Part shown: one piece after another, positions 9,000 to 18,042 of the stretch | Layout of the letters: every line of letters starts with the position of its first letter | How positions within the stretch are numbered: position 1 is the stretch's first letter | DNA from: Rhodanobacter sp. | GTDB lineage: Bacteria > Pseudomonadota > Gammaproteobacteria > Xanthomonadales > Rhodanobacteraceae | Direction of reading: 5' to 3' | Assembly: GCA_004298045.1 (NCBI GenBank) | Contig: SCRM01000020.1 | Span: 62,001-126,000, forward strand | Length of the DNA: 64,000 bases | Notes under the pieces: model-generated | Database searches by the model: none | Seen by the model: the letters and a program-made list of their open reading frames with translations, nothing else | Told to the model about the DNA's origin: nothing | Position numbers and translations under genes: made by a program

Positions 9000-11462
9000 T
9001 TAAGCGGTGGTTTTCTTTGCGGCGGTTTTTTTCACCGCCGTCTTTCGGGCCGCGGTCTTTTTCGCCGGCGCCTTTTTTGTGGCGGTCTTCTTCACCGCAG
9101 CTTTCTTCGCGGCCGGTGCCTTGGCCGCGGTTTTCTTGGCGGCGGCTTTGCCAAACCGGCCCTTTTTCCCCGGCGCGGCGGCGAGCAGTTCCTGGCACTG
9201 CGCGAGCGTGAGGGATTTGGGCTCGGTGTCTTTCGGGATGCGGGCGTTTTTTTCGCCGTCGGTGATGTACGCGCCGTAGCGGCCGTTCAGCACCTGCACG
9301 CCATTGCCGAAATCGGTGATCACGCGGTTGGCCAGCATTTCCAGCTTGTCGGCCACCAGTTGCAGCGCGCGCGGCAGCTCGATGGTGTAGGGGTCGTCCT
9401 CGGGCTTGAGCGAGGCGTAGGTGGCGCCCTGTTTCACGAACGGCCCGAACCGGCCGACGCCGACGCTCACCTCGTCGCCGTTGGGCGCGGCGCCAAGCTT
9501 GCGCGGCAGGCGGAAGAGCTGCAGCGCTTCTTCCAGCGTGATCGAGTGCATGCTCTGGCCTGGCCGCAGCGAGGCGAACTGCAGTTTTTCGTCCGAGTCC
9601 TTGTCGCCGATCGCGGCATACGGCCCGAAGCGCCCCAGCCGCACGAACACCGGCTTGCCGCTCTTGGGGTCGGTGCCGAGCACGCGCGCACCGGTGGCTT
9701 CGCTGCGGTCGACGGTTTCGGTCTTTTCGTCCACCTGCTGCTTGAACGGCTTCCAGAACCGCTGCATCAGCGGCACCCAGGCCTCTTCGCCACGGCTCAC
9801 GGCATCCAGGTCGTCTTCCAGCTTGGCGGTGAAGTCGTAGTCGACGTAGCGGGTGAAATGCGCGGTGAGGAACTTGCTCACCGCGCGGCCGACGTCGGTC
9901 GGCTTGAAGCGGCGGGCATCGAGGTAGACGTATTCGCGGTGCAGCAGCACCTGGATGATGCTGGCGTAGGTCGACGGCCGGCCGATGCCGTATTCCTCCA
10001 TCGTCTTCACCAGGCTGGCTTCGGAGTAGCGCGGCGGCGGCTCGGTGAAGTGCTGGTCGGCAGCGATCGCCTTGAGCGGCACCTCCTCGCCCTTTTCGAG
10101 GCGCGGCAAGCGGCGGTTTTCGTCGTTGTCCTCGGCGTTCTTCTGGTCGCGGCCCTCCTCGTACACGGCAAGAAAGCCCGGGTCGACCACGGTGGTGCCG
10201 GTGGCGCGGAAGCTGGCCGGGCCGCCGGCAGCATGCGGCAGCTCGAAGTCCACCGCCACGGTGTTGAGCGTGGCGTGGATCATCTGGCAGGCCACCGCGC
10301 GCTTCCAGATCAGGGTGTAGAGCTTGCGCTGCTCCTCGGTGAGGAAGCCGGCAATCGACTGCGGCGTGCGCATCGCGGAGGTGGGCCGGATCGCCTCGTG
10401 CGCCTCCTGCGCATTCTTGGATTTCACCTTGTAGAACTGCGGCGCGTCCGGCAGCGCCTTGGCGCCGTAATCGCGCGCGATCAGCGCGCGCAGCTCGGCC
10501 ACCGCCTCGCCGGCCAGCGCCACCGAGTCGGTACGCATGTAGCTGATGAGGCCGACGTTGCCCTCGCCGCCGAGCGCCACGCCTTCGTACAAGCCTTGCG
10601 CCACCTTCATCGTGCGGCTGGTGGTGAAGCCGAGCTTGCGCGCGGCCTCCTGCTGCAGCGTGGAGGTGGTGAACGGCGGTGCCGGGCGACGCCTGCGTTC
10701 CTTGCTGCCCACCTCGCTGACTGTCAGGTGGCCGTGCGCGGCCTCCGTGAGCTCGGCGCGCGCGGCGCTGGCGCCGGCCTCGTCGGTCAGGTCGAACTGC
10801 TCGAATTTCTTGCCGTGGAGCTTGGTGAGCTTGGCGCTGAACTCGCTGTCGGCGTGGCGCAGATGAGCCTCGACCGTCCAGTATTCGCGCGCCTTGAACG
10901 CTTCGATTTCGTCCTCGCGCTCCACGATCATGCGCAGCGCCGGGCTTTGCACGCGGCCGGCGGACAGCCCGCGCTGCACCTTGCGCCAGAGCACCGGCGA
11001 GAGGTTGAAGCCGACCAGGTAATCCAGCGCGCGACGTGCCTGCTGGGCGTTCACCAGGTCGTAGGAGAGCCCGCGCGGGTGCGCCACCGCGGCCTGGATC
11101 GCCTTGGGCGTGATCTCGGAAAACACCACGCGGTGCATCTGCTTGCCCTCAGTCAGCCCGCGGGCCTTGAGGATTTCGCTGATGTGCCAGCTGATCGCCT
11201 CGCCTTCGCGATCCAAGTCGGTGGCGAGGTAGATGTCGTCGGCGACTTTCGCGGCCTTGAGGATGGCATCGACGTGTTTCTCGTTGCGTTCGATCAGCTC
11301 GTACTGCATGGCAAAGTCATGCTCGGTGTCGACCGCGCCCTCCTTGGGCTTCAGGTCGCGCACGTGACCGTAGGAGGCGAGGACCTGGAAGTCCTTGCCG
11401 AGGTATTTGTTGATGGTCTTCGCCTTGGCGGGCGATTCAACGATGAGCAGGTTCTTGGCCAT
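9000..11462 (-). CDS. topA: DNA topoisomerase I
   Basis: Type IA topoisomerase that relaxes negative supercoils. The 820-aa protein opens with the Toprim domain ([17 protein letters not shown], then [14 protein letters not shown] near residue 80). The catalytic tyrosine is Tyr308 in ISYMRTDS, and [11 protein letters not shown] lies near 500. Beyond about residue 590 there are no zinc-ribbon cysteine clusters. Instead there are three Toprim_Crpt-type repeats centred on [18 protein letters not shown] and GRYGAYI, then a lysine/alanine tail of about 50 residues built of KKTAAK-like units. E. coli TopA ends in zinc ribbons, so this is the repeat-plus-basic-tail architecture. A possible TTGACA box lies 83 bases upstream of the start. 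Confidence 0.97.
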   Translation of the reverse strand: MAKNLLIVESPAKAKTINKYLGKDFQVLASYGHVRDLKPKEGAVDTEHDFAMQYELIERNEKHVDAILKAAKVADDIYLATDLDREGEAISWHISEILKARGLTEGKQMHRVVFSEITPKAIQAAVAHPRGLSYDLVNAQQARRALDYLVGFNLSPVLWRKVQRGLSAGRVQSPALRMIVEREDEIEAFKAREYWTVEAHLRHADSEFSAKLTKLHGKKFEQFDLTDEAGASAARAELTEAAHGHLTVSEVGSKERRRRPAPPFTTSTLQQEAARKLGFTTSRTMKVAQGLYEGVALGGEGNVGLISYMRTDSVALAGEAVAELRALIARDYGAKALPDAPQFYKVKSKNAQEAHEAIRPTSAMRTPQSIAGFLTEEQRKLYTLIWKRAVACQMIHATLNTVAVDFELPHAAGGPASFRATGTTVVDPGFLAVYEEGRDQKNAEDNDENRRLPRLEKGEEVPLKAIAADQHFTEPPPRYSEASLVKTMEEYGIGRPSTYASIIQVLLHREYVYLDARRFKPTDVGRAVSKFLTAHFTRYVDYDFTAKLEDDLDAVSRGEEAWVPLMQRFWKPFKQQVDEKTETVDRSEATGARVLGTDPKSGKPVFVRLGRFGPYAAIGDKDSDEKLQFASLRPGQSMHSITLEEALQLFRLPRKLGAAPNGDEVSVGVGRFGPFVKQGATYASLKPEDDPYTIELPRALQLVADKLEMLANRVITDFGNGVQVLNGRYGAYITDGEKNARIPKDTEPKSLTLAQCQELLAAAPGKKGRFGKAAAKKTAAKAPAAKKAAVKKTATKKAPAKKTAARKTAVKKTAAKKTTA

Positions 11463-11521
11463 GAATCTCTGATGTTGGGTATGGCGGTTGGATGTCGCAG
11501 TGCGGCAAGCCTATCTCTTTA

Positions 11522-11550
11522 GTGAGACTTGATCCGGCAACCGCTGTCAA
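11522..11550 (-). promoter_or_regulatory. Possible topA promoter
   Basis: On the minus strand a perfect TTGACA (11550-11545) is followed after 17 bases by TCTCAC, a poor -10 match (three of six). The spacing is optimal and it lies about 60 bases upstream of the topA ATG. The weak -10 makes this tentative. Confidence 0.35.
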
Positions 11551-11612
11551 GCCGGAGCGTGTGAAAAGCCGATGGCGAAGGCACGGGTGGCCCACCCTTG
11601 CCGGTGCTCGCG

Positions 11613-12743
11613 TCAACCGGCAAGGTATTGGTATTGGTTGCCCGGCAGGCTGGCGGTGACGCCTTCGAGCTCCAGCATCAGGAGCATCGAGGACACCGCG
11701 CTGGCGGCCAGGCCGCTGCGTGCCACCAGTTGGTCGAGCGTGGCCGGGTCGTGGCCGAGCGCGGCCAGCAGTCGCACGTAGTCGGGGTCGCCTTGCCAGC
11801 TGGTTGCCGCGGCGGCAACCGGCGTTTCCGCGGCGCCCAGCCGGGTGGCCAGCTCCACACCGAGCGCGCGTGCGGCCGGCGCCAGCGCTTCGATCACTTC
11901 GGCAGGCTCTTCCACCAGCCGCGCGCCGTCGCGGATCAGGCGGTGGCAGCCGCGGGCGAGCGGGTTGTTGATGGAGCCAGGCAGCGCAAACACCTCGCGG
12001 CCCTGTTCGCCGGCCAGGCGCGCGGTGATGAGCGAGCCGGACTTGAGCCCGGCCTCCACCACCAGCGTGCCCAGTGCCAGCCCGGCGATCAGCCGGTTGC
12101 GCCGCGGAAAGTGGTCGGCGCGGGCCGGCGTGCCGGGCGGAAACTCGCTGACCAGCGCGCCGTGTCCGGCAATCCGCCGCGCCAGTTCGAGGTGCTTGCG
12201 CGGATAGACCCGATCCGGCCCGGTGCCCACCACGGCGATGGTCGGCGCGTCGGCGTCCAGCGTCGCCATATGGGCCGCGCCGTCGATCCCGTCGGCCATG
12301 CCGCTGGTGATGACAAACCCGGCGTGCGCCAGGGCACGGGCAAACCGGCGCGCATGGTCGAGCCCGGCCGGGCTGGCGCTGCGGGCGCCGACGATGGCCA
12401 CCTGCGGGCGCAGCAGCACGGCCGCGTCGCCGGCCACGAACAGCGCCGCCGGCGGTTGCGGGATGGCTTCCAGCAGCGGCGGGAAATCCGCCTCGGTGCA
12501 GCGCAGCAGGCGATGGCCGGGGTGCGCGAGCCAGGCGAGATCGACCGCGAGGCGGGCGGCATCCGGCGCGTCCAGCCACGCGGCCGCGCCGGGGTCGAGC
12601 GCGGCCGCGTGCCGGCGCAGCTCGGCCAGCGCGCGCTGGATATCCTGCCCGTTCGCGGCCAGTGCCTCGCGCAGGCCGCCCGGCCCAAGGCCCGGGGTGC
12701 GCAGCGCAGTGAGCCACGCGCGCAGTTGGTCAGTATCGTCCAT
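11613..12743 (-). CDS. dprA: DNA-processing protein DprA/Smf
   Basis: Binds incoming single-stranded DNA during natural transformation and loads RecA. The 376-aa protein has an N-terminal helical region to about residue 90, the Rossmann-like DprA core beginning near VAIVGARSASPAG (115), then ITSGMADGIDGAAH, VVGTGPDRVYPRKH and GSLITARLAGEQGREVFALPG. A C-terminal winged-helix-like DprA domain of about 60 residues follows (LDQLVARSGLAASAV). Neighbours are lysM upstream and topA downstream on the same strand. The DUF494 gene smg, usually between dprA and topA, is absent: only 150 bp separate them. Confidence 0.95.
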   Translation of the reverse strand: MDDTDQLRAWLTALRTPGLGPGGLREALAANGQDIQRALAELRRHAAALDPGAAAWLDAPDAARLAVDLAWLAHPGHRLLRCTEADFPPLLEAIPQPPAALFVAGDAAVLLRPQVAIVGARSASPAGLDHARRFARALAHAGFVITSGMADGIDGAAHMATLDADAPTIAVVGTGPDRVYPRKHLELARRIAGHGALVSEFPPGTPARADHFPRRNRLIAGLALGTLVVEAGLKSGSLITARLAGEQGREVFALPGSINNPLARGCHRLIRDGARLVEEPAEVIEALAPAARALGVELATRLGAAETPVAAAATSWQGDPDYVRLLAALGHDPATLDQLVARSGLAASAVSSMLLMLELEGVTASLPGNQYQYLAG

Positions 12744-12763
12744 GCGCCGAGTGTACGAACGAA

Positions 12764-12789
12764 GACGGCGCGGAGTGAGCCGCGCCGTC
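12764..12789 (-). terminator. Hairpin between lysM and dprA
   Basis: GACGGCGCGG and CCGCGCCGTC form a perfect 10-bp stem with loop AGTGAG, 34 bases past the lysM stop and 21 bases before the dprA start. It may reduce transcription running from lysM into dprA. There is no T-run. Confidence 0.5.
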
Positions 12790-12822
12790 GTGTGGGCATC
12801 GCCTTACGCGAAGCTGGTCGGG

Positions 12823-13950
12823 TCAGAGCGGCAGCTTGATCTTGTCGCCTTTCTTCACCGGGCGCAGGCCGTCCATCACCAAGCCATAGCTCACGTTGTC
12901 GAAGGTGCGGAACACCATGACGTGGGCCACGTATTCGTCCGGCAGGGTGACGCGCTTGCCGACGCTGCGGTTCCAGCTGTTGCTGGCGACGTCGTCATGG
13001 ATATTGTCGCCGGGGTGCCAGACCGAGAACGTCGTGCCGTTGTCGATCCCGTCCTTGGCGCCGACCGACAGCGCGACGATCTGGTGCGGGCCCACCGCGT
13101 CCATCGCGTCGGTGAACGCGATCACGCGGCCATCCTTCGGGTCGCTGGCGGCGGCGTGCGGGTAGAAATACGGGTCATACGGATTGTCGCCGACCGGCAT
13201 GAGGCGGTCGCCGCTGCGGATCTCGGCGGTGGACTCGGTTACCAGCAGCGTGGCCGGATCACCAGAATGCAGCACCTGCGCGGTGCCGATCACCCGGACC
13301 TCGACGCCCAGATCCTTGCCGCGGCGATAGTGGCCCGAGCCGTTGTCGAAATCCTCCTCCCACGGCGACTTCACCATCGCCGCGTTGGCCCACAGCTCAT
13401 CGGCAAATACCGCGCTGCCCTTGTCGTCGTTGTCGTAGCCGCGGAACATGTGTTCCGGCCGCACGATCGCCCAGCGCTCGCCCGGCTCGCTCTTGAGCCC
13501 GCGCACGTAGATGTTCTGGCCGGAGGTGACGCGCAGCTGGTTTTCCTCGACGCCCACCACGTACGGCGCCTCCTTGACCGCGCTGGAGTTCACCACACGC
13601 AGGTCTTTCAGGAACGTCTTGAGCGCATCCAGCGGAATCGCCGGCACCGCCTCGCCTTCGCGGTGCACGCTCGGCTTCAGGGTCAGCGCCGGGCGGCCGT
13701 TGATGAACGCCAGGTTGAGCACGTCGCCGGGGTAGATGAGGTGCGGGTTGCGGATTTGCGGATTGGCCTGCCAGATTTCCGGCCACAACCACGGTTTCAT
13801 CAGGAACTTCGCCGAGATGCCCCACAGCGTGTCGCCGCGGTGCACGGTGTAGGAGTCGGGATGGCTGTTGCGCAGCTGCGCTGCGCCAGCGGCAAACACG
13901 GTGAGCGCAACCAGACTGCCGGCCAGTACCGCCAAGGCTTTTTTCAACAT
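12823..13950 (-). CDS. Secreted LysM-domain protein
   Basis: A 375-aa exported protein with a signal peptide ([20 protein letters not shown], cleavage near AAGA) and one LysM domain at about residues 33-80 ([18 protein letters not shown], then [22 protein letters not shown]), so it probably binds peptidoglycan in the periplasm. The remaining 290 residues resemble the long C-terminal part common to xanthomonad LysM proteins encoded between dprA and def; no catalytic motif is recognised. The start is the ATG at 13950 directly before the signal peptide, although the frame is open further upstream. It is divergent from def with 123 bp between. Confidence 0.88.
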   Translation of the reverse strand: MLKKALAVLAGSLVALTVFAAGAAQLRNSHPDSYTVHRGDTLWGISAKFLMKPWLWPEIWQANPQIRNPHLIYPGDVLNLAFINGRPALTLKPSVHREGEAVPAIPLDALKTFLKDLRVVNSSAVKEAPYVVGVEENQLRVTSGQNIYVRGLKSEPGERWAIVRPEHMFRGYDNDDKGSAVFADELWANAAMVKSPWEEDFDNGSGHYRRGKDLGVEVRVIGTAQVLHSGDPATLLVTESTAEIRSGDRLMPVGDNPYDPYFYPHAAASDPKDGRVIAFTDAMDAVGPHQIVALSVGAKDGIDNGTTFSVWHPGDNIHDDVASNSWNRSVGKRVTLPDEYVAHVMVFRTFDNVSYGLVMDGLRPVKKGDKIKLPL

Positions 13951-14039
13951 GGGTGGGAACCCCTTTTCCCGCGACAGCCGCGAGTGTAGCCGAAGCGTTA
14001 AGCCGCGCAATCGGCAACGGTTCGCAAAATCCAAGGCAT

Positions 14040-14066
14040 TTGGCCGCGGCACCGGCGTATTACAAT
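14040..14066 (+). promoter_or_regulatory. Candidate def-fmt promoter, possibly leaderless
   Basis: TTGGCC (14040-14045), 15 bases, then TACAAT (14061-14066). The def ATG at 14074 starts seven bases after the -10 box and no Shine-Dalgarno is visible, so the transcript may begin at or next to the start codon. Confidence 0.45.
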
Positions 14067-14073
14067 GTGCAGC

Positions 14074-14583
14074 ATGTCGACGTTGAACATCATCGAGTTT
14101 CCCGATCCCCGCCTGCGCATGAAAGCGGCGCCGGTCACCGTGTTCGACGCCAAACTCAAGCAATTCGTCGCCGACATGCTGGAGACGATGTACGCCGCCA
14201 ACGGTGTCGGCTTGGCTGCCACCCAGGTGGCGGTGCAGCAGCGCGTGCTGGTGATCGATATGAGCGACGAGCGCGACCAGCCGCTGGTGCTGATCAACGC
14301 CGAGCTGGTCGAAAAGGGTGGCACGCAGGTGTACCAGGAAGGCTGCCTGTCGTTCCCCGGCATCTATGCCGATGTCACCCGCGCGCTGGACGTCAAAGTC
14401 AAGGCGCACGACGTCGACGGCAAGGAGTTCGTCTACGCTGCCGAAGGCCCGCTGGCGGTCGCCGTGCAGCACGAGATGGATCACCTGGACGGCAAGGTGT
14501 TCGTCGATTACCTCTCCCCGCTCAAGCGCTCGCTGCTGCTGAAGCGGCTGGAGAAGCACCGCAAGCAGGCGGCCAGCGCTTGA
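14074..14583 (+). CDS. def: Peptide deformylase
   Basis: Iron/zinc hydrolase removing the formyl group from the N-terminal methionine of new proteins. The 169-aa product contains the three family motifs: GVGLAATQ near residue 45, EGCLSFPG near 90 (metal cysteine) and HEMDHLDG near 135 (two metal histidines and the catalytic glutamate). The start at 14074 ([15 protein letters not shown]) is preferred over an ATG nine bases upstream because it gives the usual N-terminus. The stop overlaps the TTG start of fmt, giving the classic def-fmt operon. Confidence 0.96.
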   Translation: MSTLNIIEFPDPRLRMKAAPVTVFDAKLKQFVADMLETMYAANGVGLAATQVAVQQRVLVIDMSDERDQPLVLINAELVEKGGTQVYQEGCLSFPGIYADVTRALDVKVKAHDVDGKEFVYAAEGPLAVAVQHEMDHLDGKVFVDYLSPLKRSLLLKRLEKHRKQAASA

Positions 14584-15524
14584 GCGTTGCGTCGCTGCGG
14601 GTCGTTTTTGCCGGCACCCCTGATTTTTCGGTCCCCTGCCTCGAAGCCTGCCGCGCCAGCGGCGCCGAGGTGGTGGCGGTCTACACCCAACCCGATCGCC
14701 CGTCCGGCCGCGGCCGCAAGCTTGCGGCCAGCCCGGTCAAGCAGGCGGCGCTCGCGGCCGGCATCGCGGTCGAGCAGCCTGAGTCGTTGAAGGGTGCCGA
14801 AGCCCAGGCGAGACTTGCGGCTTACGCACCCGACCTCATGGTGGTGGTCGCCTACGGGTTGATCCTGCCGCGCGCGGTGCTGGCCGTTCCGCCGCTTGGC
14901 TGCTGGAACGTGCACGCGAGCCTTTTGCCGCGCTGGCGCGGCGCCGCGCCGATCCAGCGCGCCATCCTCGCCGGTGACGCTGAAACCGGGGTTGCCCTGA
15001 TGCAAATGGAGGCCGGCTTGGACACCGGTCCGGTGCTCGCCGAACGGCGCACGCCGATCGCCCGCGACGACACCGGCGGTAGCCTGCACGATCGCCTCGC
15101 CGCGCTGGGTGCCGAACTTTTGGGTGCAGGCTTGGCGCGCGCGTTGGCTGGCGAGACGCTGCAGGCGACACCGCAGGCTGTGGCCGGCGCCGCCTATGCG
15201 CACAAGCTCGACAAGGCCGAGGCACATCTGGACTTCACCCGCCCGGCGATTGAGCTGGAACGCCAGGTGCGCGCGTTCGACCCCTGGCCCGGCAACGATG
15301 CCGAGATCGCCGGCGAGCGTGTGCGGGTGTGGGCGGCACAGGCACTCGACGCCTCCCACGCCGGCGCACCCGGCAGCGTGCTTGCCGCCGGCCGCGATGG
15401 CATCGATCTCGCCTGCGGCAGCGGCGTACTGCGCATCACCACCCTCCAACGCCCCGGCGGCCGCCGCATCACCGCCGCCGATTACCTGAACGCCCGGCCG
15501 GAGCTGCGCCGGCATGCGCCGTGA
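14580..15524 (+). CDS. fmt: Methionyl-tRNA formyltransferase
   Basis: Formylates Met-tRNA(fMet) using 10-formyltetrahydrofolate. The product is 314 aa. It shows [14 protein letters not shown] at the N-terminus, the formyl-transfer motif [20 protein letters not shown] near residue 105, [12 protein letters not shown] near 140, and a C-terminal OB-like part with RAFDPWPG. The frame offers a TTG at 14580 that overlaps the def stop (TTGA); the next options would cut into the first beta strand, so TTG is used. Translation should be coupled to def. It is followed by 882 bp of repeat DNA before rsmB. Confidence 0.94.
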   Translation: MSVASLRVVFAGTPDFSVPCLEACRASGAEVVAVYTQPDRPSGRGRKLAASPVKQAALAAGIAVEQPESLKGAEAQARLAAYAPDLMVVVAYGLILPRAVLAVPPLGCWNVHASLLPRWRGAAPIQRAILAGDAETGVALMQMEAGLDTGPVLAERRTPIARDDTGGSLHDRLAALGAELLGAGLARALAGETLQATPQAVAGAAYAHKLDKAEAHLDFTRPAIELERQVRAFDPWPGNDAEIAGERVRVWAAQALDASHAGAPGSVLAAGRDGIDLACGSGVLRITTLQRPGGRRITAADYLNARPELRRHAP

Positions 15525-16406
15525 GGTGGGTTGGCTTCGGCGCGTTTAGTCCCGGTCCTTCGCGGGCTGGGTTGCCGCGGTTGTGGTATGCGCGGCATCA
15601 GGGCGGTTTCGTGCGGCACCAGCGCGACGCGCGGCATCAGAGCGGTGTCGTGCGCCCTGCGGGCGCGCGAGCTACTTTCTCTTTGCTTGCCCACGCACGC
15701 GTCTGGAACGCGTGCGAACGGCGCAGCCGGCCCGAAGGGCGGAGGGCAGGATGCCCGGAGTCAAGAGAAAGTAGCCAAAGAGAAACGGCACCCCGCGGCG
15801 GCGCTTTTTGCCCGTCCATGGGCAAAAAGTCCGTGCGGCGGGGCCGGGCTTTTCGAGCGCGCATCGTGCCCGCGCGAAAAGGCGAGGCCATCCCTGGCCT
15901 CGCCCGCTGCGCGGCTCTTCCGACCCCGCCTCACCGCCGCCGAGGGGCCCCAGGAAAAGCGGCGCGCATCGTGCGCGCCAGAAGCCAAAGTATCACCCGC
16001 GAGCGATCGGTCTGCTTCGGGCGCGCGGACGCGCGCCTGCCCTTGTGGGGCCCCTATGGCGCGGCGGGTGGGCTGCGGATAGTCCGCCAGGATGGCCCGC
16101 AGGGAGGCGGGCCAGTTTTCCGCCGGCACACGGAGGTACCGTCGGAAAACCCCGCAGCCCACCCGCGCACCCGCAGGGCAGGATGCCCGGAGGGCGCGCC
16201 ATCGGGGTGGCCTCTCTTTTGCCTACTTTTCTCTGGCCATTCAGAGAAAAGTAGCTCGGACGCCCAAAGGGCGTTCGAAACCGCTCTAGTGCCGCGCCCA
16301 CCGCAAAATCCCCGACCAGGTGCCGGATCAAACACTCCCCGCGGACGAACAAGCTTCGAAGCGTGGAAAACCGTGTTCGTGCCAGGCGCACCGTGGAGTC
16401 GTTCCC
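15525..16406. repeat. Gene-free tract of inverted and direct repeats between fmt and rsmB
   Basis: No convincing gene in 882 bp; open frames exist on both strands but are arginine/proline-rich and unlike any family. A unit of about 55 bases beginning GCGCGGCATCAGAGCGGT at 15629-15684 recurs as an inverted copy at 16243-16297 (one difference type: GCGCGGCACTAGAGCGGT when read on the minus strand), both running into GAGCTACTTT and CTCT. A partial direct copy starts near 15590. GCGGGTGGGCTGCGG near 16063 is inverted as CCGCAGCCCACCCGC near 16152. Similar tracts are, from memory, widespread in xanthomonad intergenic regions and are often mis-annotated as hypothetical proteins. Confidence 0.75.
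16223..16254. repeat. Perfect 13-bp hairpin within the repeat tract
   Basis: CTACTTTTCTCTG (16223-16235) is perfectly inverted as CAGAGAAAAGTAG (16242-16254) around GCCATT. A related, looser pair stands at 15670-15683 and 15763-15775. It marks the inner end of the right-hand copy of the repeat unit. Confidence 0.7.
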
Positions 16407-17720
16407 ATGCCTGACACCCGCGCGCTCGCCGCCCACGCGCTCGCCGCCGTCGCCCTGCGCGGGGTTTCCCTGCGCGAAGCCATGGAGCGTGAGGCGCCGA
16501 AGCTCGCCGATGCGCGCGATCGCGCGCTGCTGATGGCGCTGGTGGCCGATGGCGCGCGCTGGTGGCTCAGGTTCGATGCGGCCCTCGACCGCCTGCTGGC
16601 GCGCCCGTTGCGGCAGAAGGATCCGGCGGTGCACGCCTTGCTGGTGCTCGGGCTGGTGCAGCTCGAGGTGCTGGAGTTGGCCGATTACGCCGCCGTTGCC
16701 GCCACGGTTGAAGCCGTGCGCGCGCTCAAGCGGCCGCAACTGGCTGGGTTGGTGAATGCGGTGCTGCGGCGGTGGCAGCGCGAGCGGGCGGCGCATCTGG
16801 CGGCGCTGGATGCGCGGCCGGAGACGCGTCACGCGCACCCGCGCTGGCTGGTGGAGGCGATCAGCCGCGACTGGCCGGCGCAGGCCGAAGCGGTCATGGC
16901 GGCGGACAATCGCGAACCGCCGCTGATGCTGCGCGTGAACCGCCGGCGTACCACCCGCGATGCGCTGTTGGAACGTTTTCGTCTGGACGGCCAGACGGCC
17001 GAACCGCATGCGTGGCTGGCGGATGCGCTGGTGCTGCCGCACAGCGTGGATGTCACCCGCCTGCCCGGTTTTGCCGATGGCCTGTTCGCGGTACAGGACG
17101 GCGCGGCGCAGGTGGCCGCCGATCTGGTGGAGGCGCACGCCGGGCAACGCGTGCTCGACGCCTGCGCCGCGCCCGGCGGCAAGGCCTGCCATCTGGCCGA
17201 GCGCGCCGACCTCGACCTCACCGCGTTGGAGTTCGACTCTCAGCGCGCCGACCGCATCCGCGACAACCTGCGGCGGTTGCGTCTGGACGTCCGTTTGCGG
17301 ATCGGCGATGCGGGTATGCCGCAGCGCTGGTGGGACCGCGTGCCGTTCGACCGCATCCTGATCGACGCGCCGTGCTCGGCCACCGGCGTGCTGCGCCGCC
17401 GGCCCGACGTGCGGTTGCACCGCCGTGCCAGCGATATCGCGGCACTGAACGCGCAGCAGCGGCGCATTCTTGTCGCGCTGTGGCCGCTGCTCGCACCGGG
17501 TGGGCGGCTGGTGTACGCCACCTGCTCGCTGCTGCGCGCGGAGAACGAGGGCATCGTGGCGCCGTTCCTGGCTGCACACGCGGACGCTGCCGCGGTGCCG
17601 TTCACGCTGCCGGTCGGTCAGCGCGCGGCCGTGGGCTGGCAGATCCTGCCCGGCGATGGTGATCTCGACGGCATGTACTATGCGGTGCTCACTAAGCGAG
17701 ATCCTTCAAAACATTTATAA
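16407..17720 (+). CDS. rsmB: 16S rRNA m5C967 methyltransferase RsmB, C-terminus altered by island insertion
   Basis: SAM-dependent methyltransferase for C967 of 16S rRNA. The 437-aa protein has an N-terminal NusB-like RNA-binding domain (ALAAHALAAVALRGVSLREA to about residue 140) and a C-terminal Rossmann methyltransferase with VLDACAAPGGKACH near 250, DAPCSATGVLRRRPD near 325 (PC catalytic motif) and TCSLLRAENE with the catalytic cysteine near 375. The start at 16407 has GGAG nine bases upstream. The normal end, GMYYAVLTKR-stop, is interrupted: after the arginine codon the frame runs six codons (DPSKHL) into foreign DNA. The displaced native end, with stop, survives at 21051-21077. Confidence 0.95.
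   Translation: MPDTRALAAHALAAVALRGVSLREAMEREAPKLADARDRALLMALVADGARWWLRFDAALDRLLARPLRQKDPAVHALLVLGLVQLEVLELADYAAVAATVEAVRALKRPQLAGLVNAVLRRWQRERAAHLAALDARPETRHAHPRWLVEAISRDWPAQAEAVMAADNREPPLMLRVNRRRTTRDALLERFRLDGQTAEPHAWLADALVLPHSVDVTRLPGFADGLFAVQDGAAQVAADLVEAHAGQRVLDACAAPGGKACHLAERADLDLTALEFDSQRADRIRDNLRRLRLDVRLRIGDAGMPQRWWDRVPFDRILIDAPCSATGVLRRRPDVRLHRRASDIAALNAQQRRILVALWPLLAPGGRLVYATCSLLRAENEGIVAPFLAAHADAAAVPFTLPVGQRAAVGWQILPGDGDLDGMYYAVLTKRDPSKHL
17674..17698 (+). repeat. Left direct repeat of the rsmB island (att-like)
   Basis: A 25-bp block ending the conserved part of rsmB (core TACTATGCGGTGCTCAC, then TAAGCG). It recurs at 21049-21073 with a single mismatch (T versus C). It encodes YYAVLTK of RsmB. 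Such duplication of a gene's 3' end is the mark of site-specific integration. Confidence 0.85.
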
Positions 17721-18042
17721 ATCATTTAGTTACCGGCTTGCACCGCCGATATGAGACGGACTTTTAACACCGACGTGTCCCATTCTGGCTCCGATATATC
17801 GACGGTGTATTCGTGGTACGTCCACAACACATCCGTGACAGAGTCCCCGTTCCGTCACAGCACTCTCGACAACCTGGCGCGCCGCCTCAAACTTGGCAGC
17901 GGACACCGACTTGGGGGGGGGGGAGGGTCAAGCGAAAGAGGATGGCGTCACGCTGATACCAAGCTGTGCCTGTACAAACGGACGGATCCAGTCTCGTCAA
18001 GCACCGAGCAACGGTGTTCATCGCTAACATTTTATGAACCCG
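17721..18042. other. Left end of the island, no convincing gene
   Basis: A 105-codon open frame on the plus strand (17751-18068) overlaps the end of the minus-strand cassette, has no ribosome binding site and resembles nothing I know; it may be a fragment of a lost element. The stretch includes a run of eleven G residues at 17913-17923, a place where slippage or sequencing error is likely. Confidence 0.5.

Noticed and set aside
9360-11522. 720-codon open frame opposite topA
   Set aside because: Antisense shadow of a recognised gene, with composition typical of such shadows and no family likeness. The same holds for long frames opposite pgi, pgm, purD, the DUF885 gene and fbp.
15808-16254. 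Hypothetical proteins in the fmt-rsmB tract
   Set aside because: Frames are built from inverted repeats and read open on both strands; xanthomonad repeats of this kind are commonly mis-annotated as proteins.
15629-16297. CRISPR-like array
   Set aside because: The repeats are inverted and irregular, with no evenly spaced direct repeats or spacers, and no cas gene is in the window.
15993-17579. Long minus-strand frame covering the repeat tract and rsmB
   Set aside because: It joins repeat DNA and the antisense of rsmB; arginine/glutamine-rich, no start signal, no domain.
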